Source of the DNA: JANLSE01 sp038214135
Lineage (GTDB): Bacteria; Chloroflexota; Chloroflexia; Chloroflexales; Roseiflexaceae
Direction: 5' to 3'
DNA: 6,630 nucleotides
Assembly (NCBI GenBank): GCA_038214135.1
Contig: JBBQSD010000221.1
Location: 1 to 6,630 of the forward strand
This document shows positions 5,300-6,630 of this stretch, piece by piece. The notes beneath the pieces were generated by a model. It saw nothing but the letters and a program-made list of their open reading frames with translations. It was not told where the DNA came from and ran no database searches. Position 1 is the stretch's first letter; each line of letters begins with the position of its first letter. Both the position numbers and the translations under genes were made by a program.

Positions 5300-6242
5300 A
5301 CCCACGCTCTACAAGAAAGGCCAGAATCGTAGCTCGTGTTAGAGGTTCATTTTCTTCGTGTGGAATATGGCCGACATCATCAATTATAGTAAGTGCTGCA
5401 TTCGGCAATACACCGACCAATCTATGGCCATGCTCGGCTGGGAAGATCGGATCAGCAGCGCCCCAGATCAATAGTGTTGGGCAATACACATCTGCATGAT
5501 GTTGTGGCACAGGGCGTACCCCATCCTTTGGCGATTTGGCCTGCCAAATCTGGCTGCGCACACTCCCGCGTACATACAACGGGCGTGCATAGCCAGCAAC
5601 AAGAGTATCAGTCAGGCATTGCTCGTGTTTCACAGCCAGCTTCAGGCCTGTTCGCGTCAGTGCCGGCGATGTGGCATAGTAGGTTAACGCATACCCAACC
5701 AGTGGCACAGCGATGGCGCGGGCAACTGCTGGCCGTTCGGTGGCAAACGCCTCTGGCGCAATCGCAACCAGTGCTGCTACCCGCGCTGGTGCGTTGATCG
5801 CCATCTGCATGCCAATGCGCGCCCCAAACGAATGCCCGATCAGGATCGCCTGTTGCACCCCAAGCCCATCGAGCAGCGCGAGCACAATATTCGCGTGCGA
5901 TTCGGTTGAGTAAACTGGGCCGAGTGCTCGTTCGGATGCACCACTGCCAAGCAGATCCAGGGTAATCACCCGATACCCGGCCTGCAACAGTGCGGCCCGT
6001 TGGGTGCGCCAACTAAACGACCAGGCGGCAAACCCGTGCAGTAATATAATTGGCGTGCGGTCGGGCGGCCCTTCATCGGCATACCAGATCTCATAGCCAT
6101 TTGCGCGAAAATAGCGCCCACCAACTTCTGCGCCAAGATCACGCGGTTGCAGATACTCGCGCCGGACAGTCAAGGGATATGGTGCGCCGATCAAAGTCCC
6201 GAAAGTGGCCAATAATGCTAATGGCAATCGTTTGATGCCCAT
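5295..6242 (-). CDS. Alpha/beta-hydrolase with N-terminal hydrophobic segment
   Basis: 315-residue serine hydrolase of the alpha/beta fold. The oxyanion-hole motif LLHGF is at 67-71 and the nucleophile elbow GHSFG at 136-140 (Ser138). The acid is in WGAADPIFP (Asp264) and the base in DVGHIPHEENEP (His292), so the triad is complete. A lid-like insert lies at about 165-250. The basic N-terminus MGIKR followed by a hydrophobic stretch at 6-26 could be a signal peptide or membrane anchor, so the enzyme may face the outside. It resembles the broad epoxide hydrolase/haloperoxidase/esterase group; substrate cannot be assigned. The ATG has AGGAG 8 nt upstream. It precedes purF in the same direction, with no evident pathway link. 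Confidence 0.88.
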   Translation of the reverse strand: MGIKRLPLALLATFGTLIGAPYPLTVRREYLQPRDLGAEVGGRYFRANGYEIWYADEGPPDRTPIILLHGFAAWSFSWRTQRAALLQAGYRVITLDLLGSGASERALGPVYSTESHANIVLALLDGLGVQQAILIGHSFGARIGMQMAINAPARVAALVAIAPEAFATERPAVARAIAVPLVGYALTYYATSPALTRTGLKLAVKHEQCLTDTLVAGYARPLYVRGSVRSQIWQAKSPKDGVRPVPQHHADVYCPTLLIWGAADPIFPAEHGHRLVGVLPNAALTIIDDVGHIPHEENEPLTRATILAFLVERGL

Positions 6243-6274
6243 CCAGGGTTCTCCTATATCTGCTTGTGTTTGGT

Positions 6275-6280
6275 ATGATA
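6275..6280 (-). promoter_or_regulatory. Possible -10 box TATCAT for the alpha/beta-hydrolase
   Basis: TATCAT on the minus strand, 32 nt before the hydrolase ATG. Its -35 position would fall within the ccgctgtgcgcggcag repeat (about 6298-6303), which does not match a consensus. Weak. Confidence 0.25.
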
Positions 6281-6291
6281 CACTACTCTAG

Positions 6292-6313
6292 ATGCCGCTG
6301 TGCGCGGCAGGCA
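6292..6313. repeat. Third copy of the ccgctgtgcgcggcag hairpin repeat, apparently truncated
   Basis: This is identical over 22 nt to 1044-1065, including the tgccgc/gcggca hairpin (6293-6298/6304-6309). The match stops after ggca. The cagggaac segment that follows in both copies near 1047-1146 is absent here, replaced by sequence leading into the TnpB element. Confidence 0.7.
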
Positions 6314-6333
6314 ATCAGAAACCTAGTGACACT

Positions 6334-6357
6334 CCGCACGGGCTAAAGCCACGGCGG
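6334..6357 (-). other. Subterminal hairpin of the tnpB element (possible omega-RNA end)
   Basis: CCGC (6334-6337) pairs with GCGG (6354-6357) and GGC (6341-6343) with GCC (6348-6350) around loop TAAA, with a 3-nt internal mismatch. It sits 29 nt past the tnpB stop. In IS200/IS605 elements such hairpins near the right end are recognised by TnpA, and in tnpB loci the guide RNA (omega-RNA) runs from the 3' part of tnpB through this end. Either role here is inferred. Confidence 0.5.
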
Positions 6358-6385
6358 CTTCTTGGGAAACGCTTGATGCATCCAT

Positions 6386-6630
6386 CTACATTTGCTCCCA
6401 ACGGACTTGTCCAGCCCGTTTCAGAATGTTTATCGCGGCGTTGTGATCTCTATCGAGCGATACGCCGCATTCGCACGTAATCCAGCGATCCGAGAGCGAA
6501 AGAGACTCGAAGACATGGCCGCACTGGCTACAGGTTTTAGAGGTATAACGCGGGTCTACCAGCACAACCACACGACCGGCACTTTCAGCCTTGTGCGTGA
6601 GTCGTTGCACCAAGTAGCCCCATCCCGCGT
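6386..6630 (-). CDS. tnpB: TnpB (RNA-guided nuclease of IS605/IS607-type elements), C-terminal part
   Basis: The open frame runs through the window edge, so only the last 81 residues are seen. It reads in from the edge as AGWGYLVQRLTHKAESAG, a typical TnpB stretch. Then VVLVDPRYTSKTCSQCG gives the first CxxC of the zinc finger, and WITCECG provides the second Cys pair (CxC instead of CxxC). SLDRDHNAAINILKRAG follows, containing the last RuvC aspartate (DRDHNAA). An internal TTG at 6613-6611 should not be taken as the start, because conserved family sequence continues upstream of it. TnpB is the ancestor-like relative of Cas12 nucleases and cuts DNA using a guide RNA from the element's right end. 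Intactness of the missing RuvC-I and -II residues is unknown. Confidence 0.93.
   Translation of the reverse strand, partial: AGWGYLVQRLTHKAESAGRVVVLVDPRYTSKTCSQCGHVFESLSLSDRWITCECGVSLDRDHNAAINILKRAGQVRWEQM

Larger units (their letters stand above)
6326..6630 (-). mobile_element. Right (3') end of an IS200/IS605-type tnpB element
   Basis: Comprises the 3' end of tnpB plus about 60 nt downstream holding a subterminal hairpin and the sequence GTGTCAC (minus strand, 6332-6326), which I take as close to the element end. These elements lack terminal inverted repeats, so the exact boundary cannot be fixed from one end. The rest, including any tnpA, lies outside the window. A tnpB-only element is equally possible. 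Confidence 0.65.

Overview
This 6.6-kb window is chromosomal bacterial DNA of moderate GC content. The best guess for the organism is Chloroflexota, class Chloroflexia (a relative of Chloroflexus, Oscillochloris or Herpetosiphon). That guess rests on the general look of the genes and on intergenic regions packed with structured repeats and 7-8 nt tandem arrays. No phylogenetic marker was tested, so treat it as a weak inference.

Layout from left to right. Bases 1-2684 are all on the minus strand. In transcription order they hold an atypical single-domain receiver protein, a LapA-like membrane protein, uraD (OHCU decarboxylase), uraH (5-hydroxyisourate hydrolase) and the N-terminal third of an allantoinase cut by the window edge. 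UraH, UraD and AllB are three consecutive enzymes of urate breakdown: 5-hydroxyisourate to OHCU, to S-allantoin, to allantoate. The urate-oxidising enzyme that would feed them is not in the window. The receiver, lapA and uraD genes are tightly spaced (21 and 6 nt) and probably form one transcript. The gaps on either side of uraH are filled by two copies of one structured repeat.

A divergent intergenic region with a clear TATAAT box leads to a plus-strand phosphotransferase/kinase of the APH fold (2806-3684). It converges on purF (minus, 3846-5246), the first committed enzyme of purine synthesis. Between the two stop codons lie two octanucleotide repeat arrays in opposite orientation. Behind purF is an alpha/beta-hydrolase (minus, 5295-6242) whose stop codon overlaps the likely purF -10 box.

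The right end (about 6326-6630) is the 3' end of a TnpB gene from an IS200/IS605-type or related element, with a subterminal hairpin. The element abuts a fragment of a repeat that also occurs at 1044-1065.

The most interesting points are: (1) the two intergenic repeats, in which predicted stems differ in sequence between copies but keep their pairing; (2) the receiver, whose phospho-acceptor Asp is replaced by Glu and one of its acidic pair by Ala; (3) short tandem arrays at or across the 3' ends of several genes; and (4) the repeat copy apparently interrupted by the TnpB element. I see no rRNA, tRNA or CRISPR array, and no clear new defence system.
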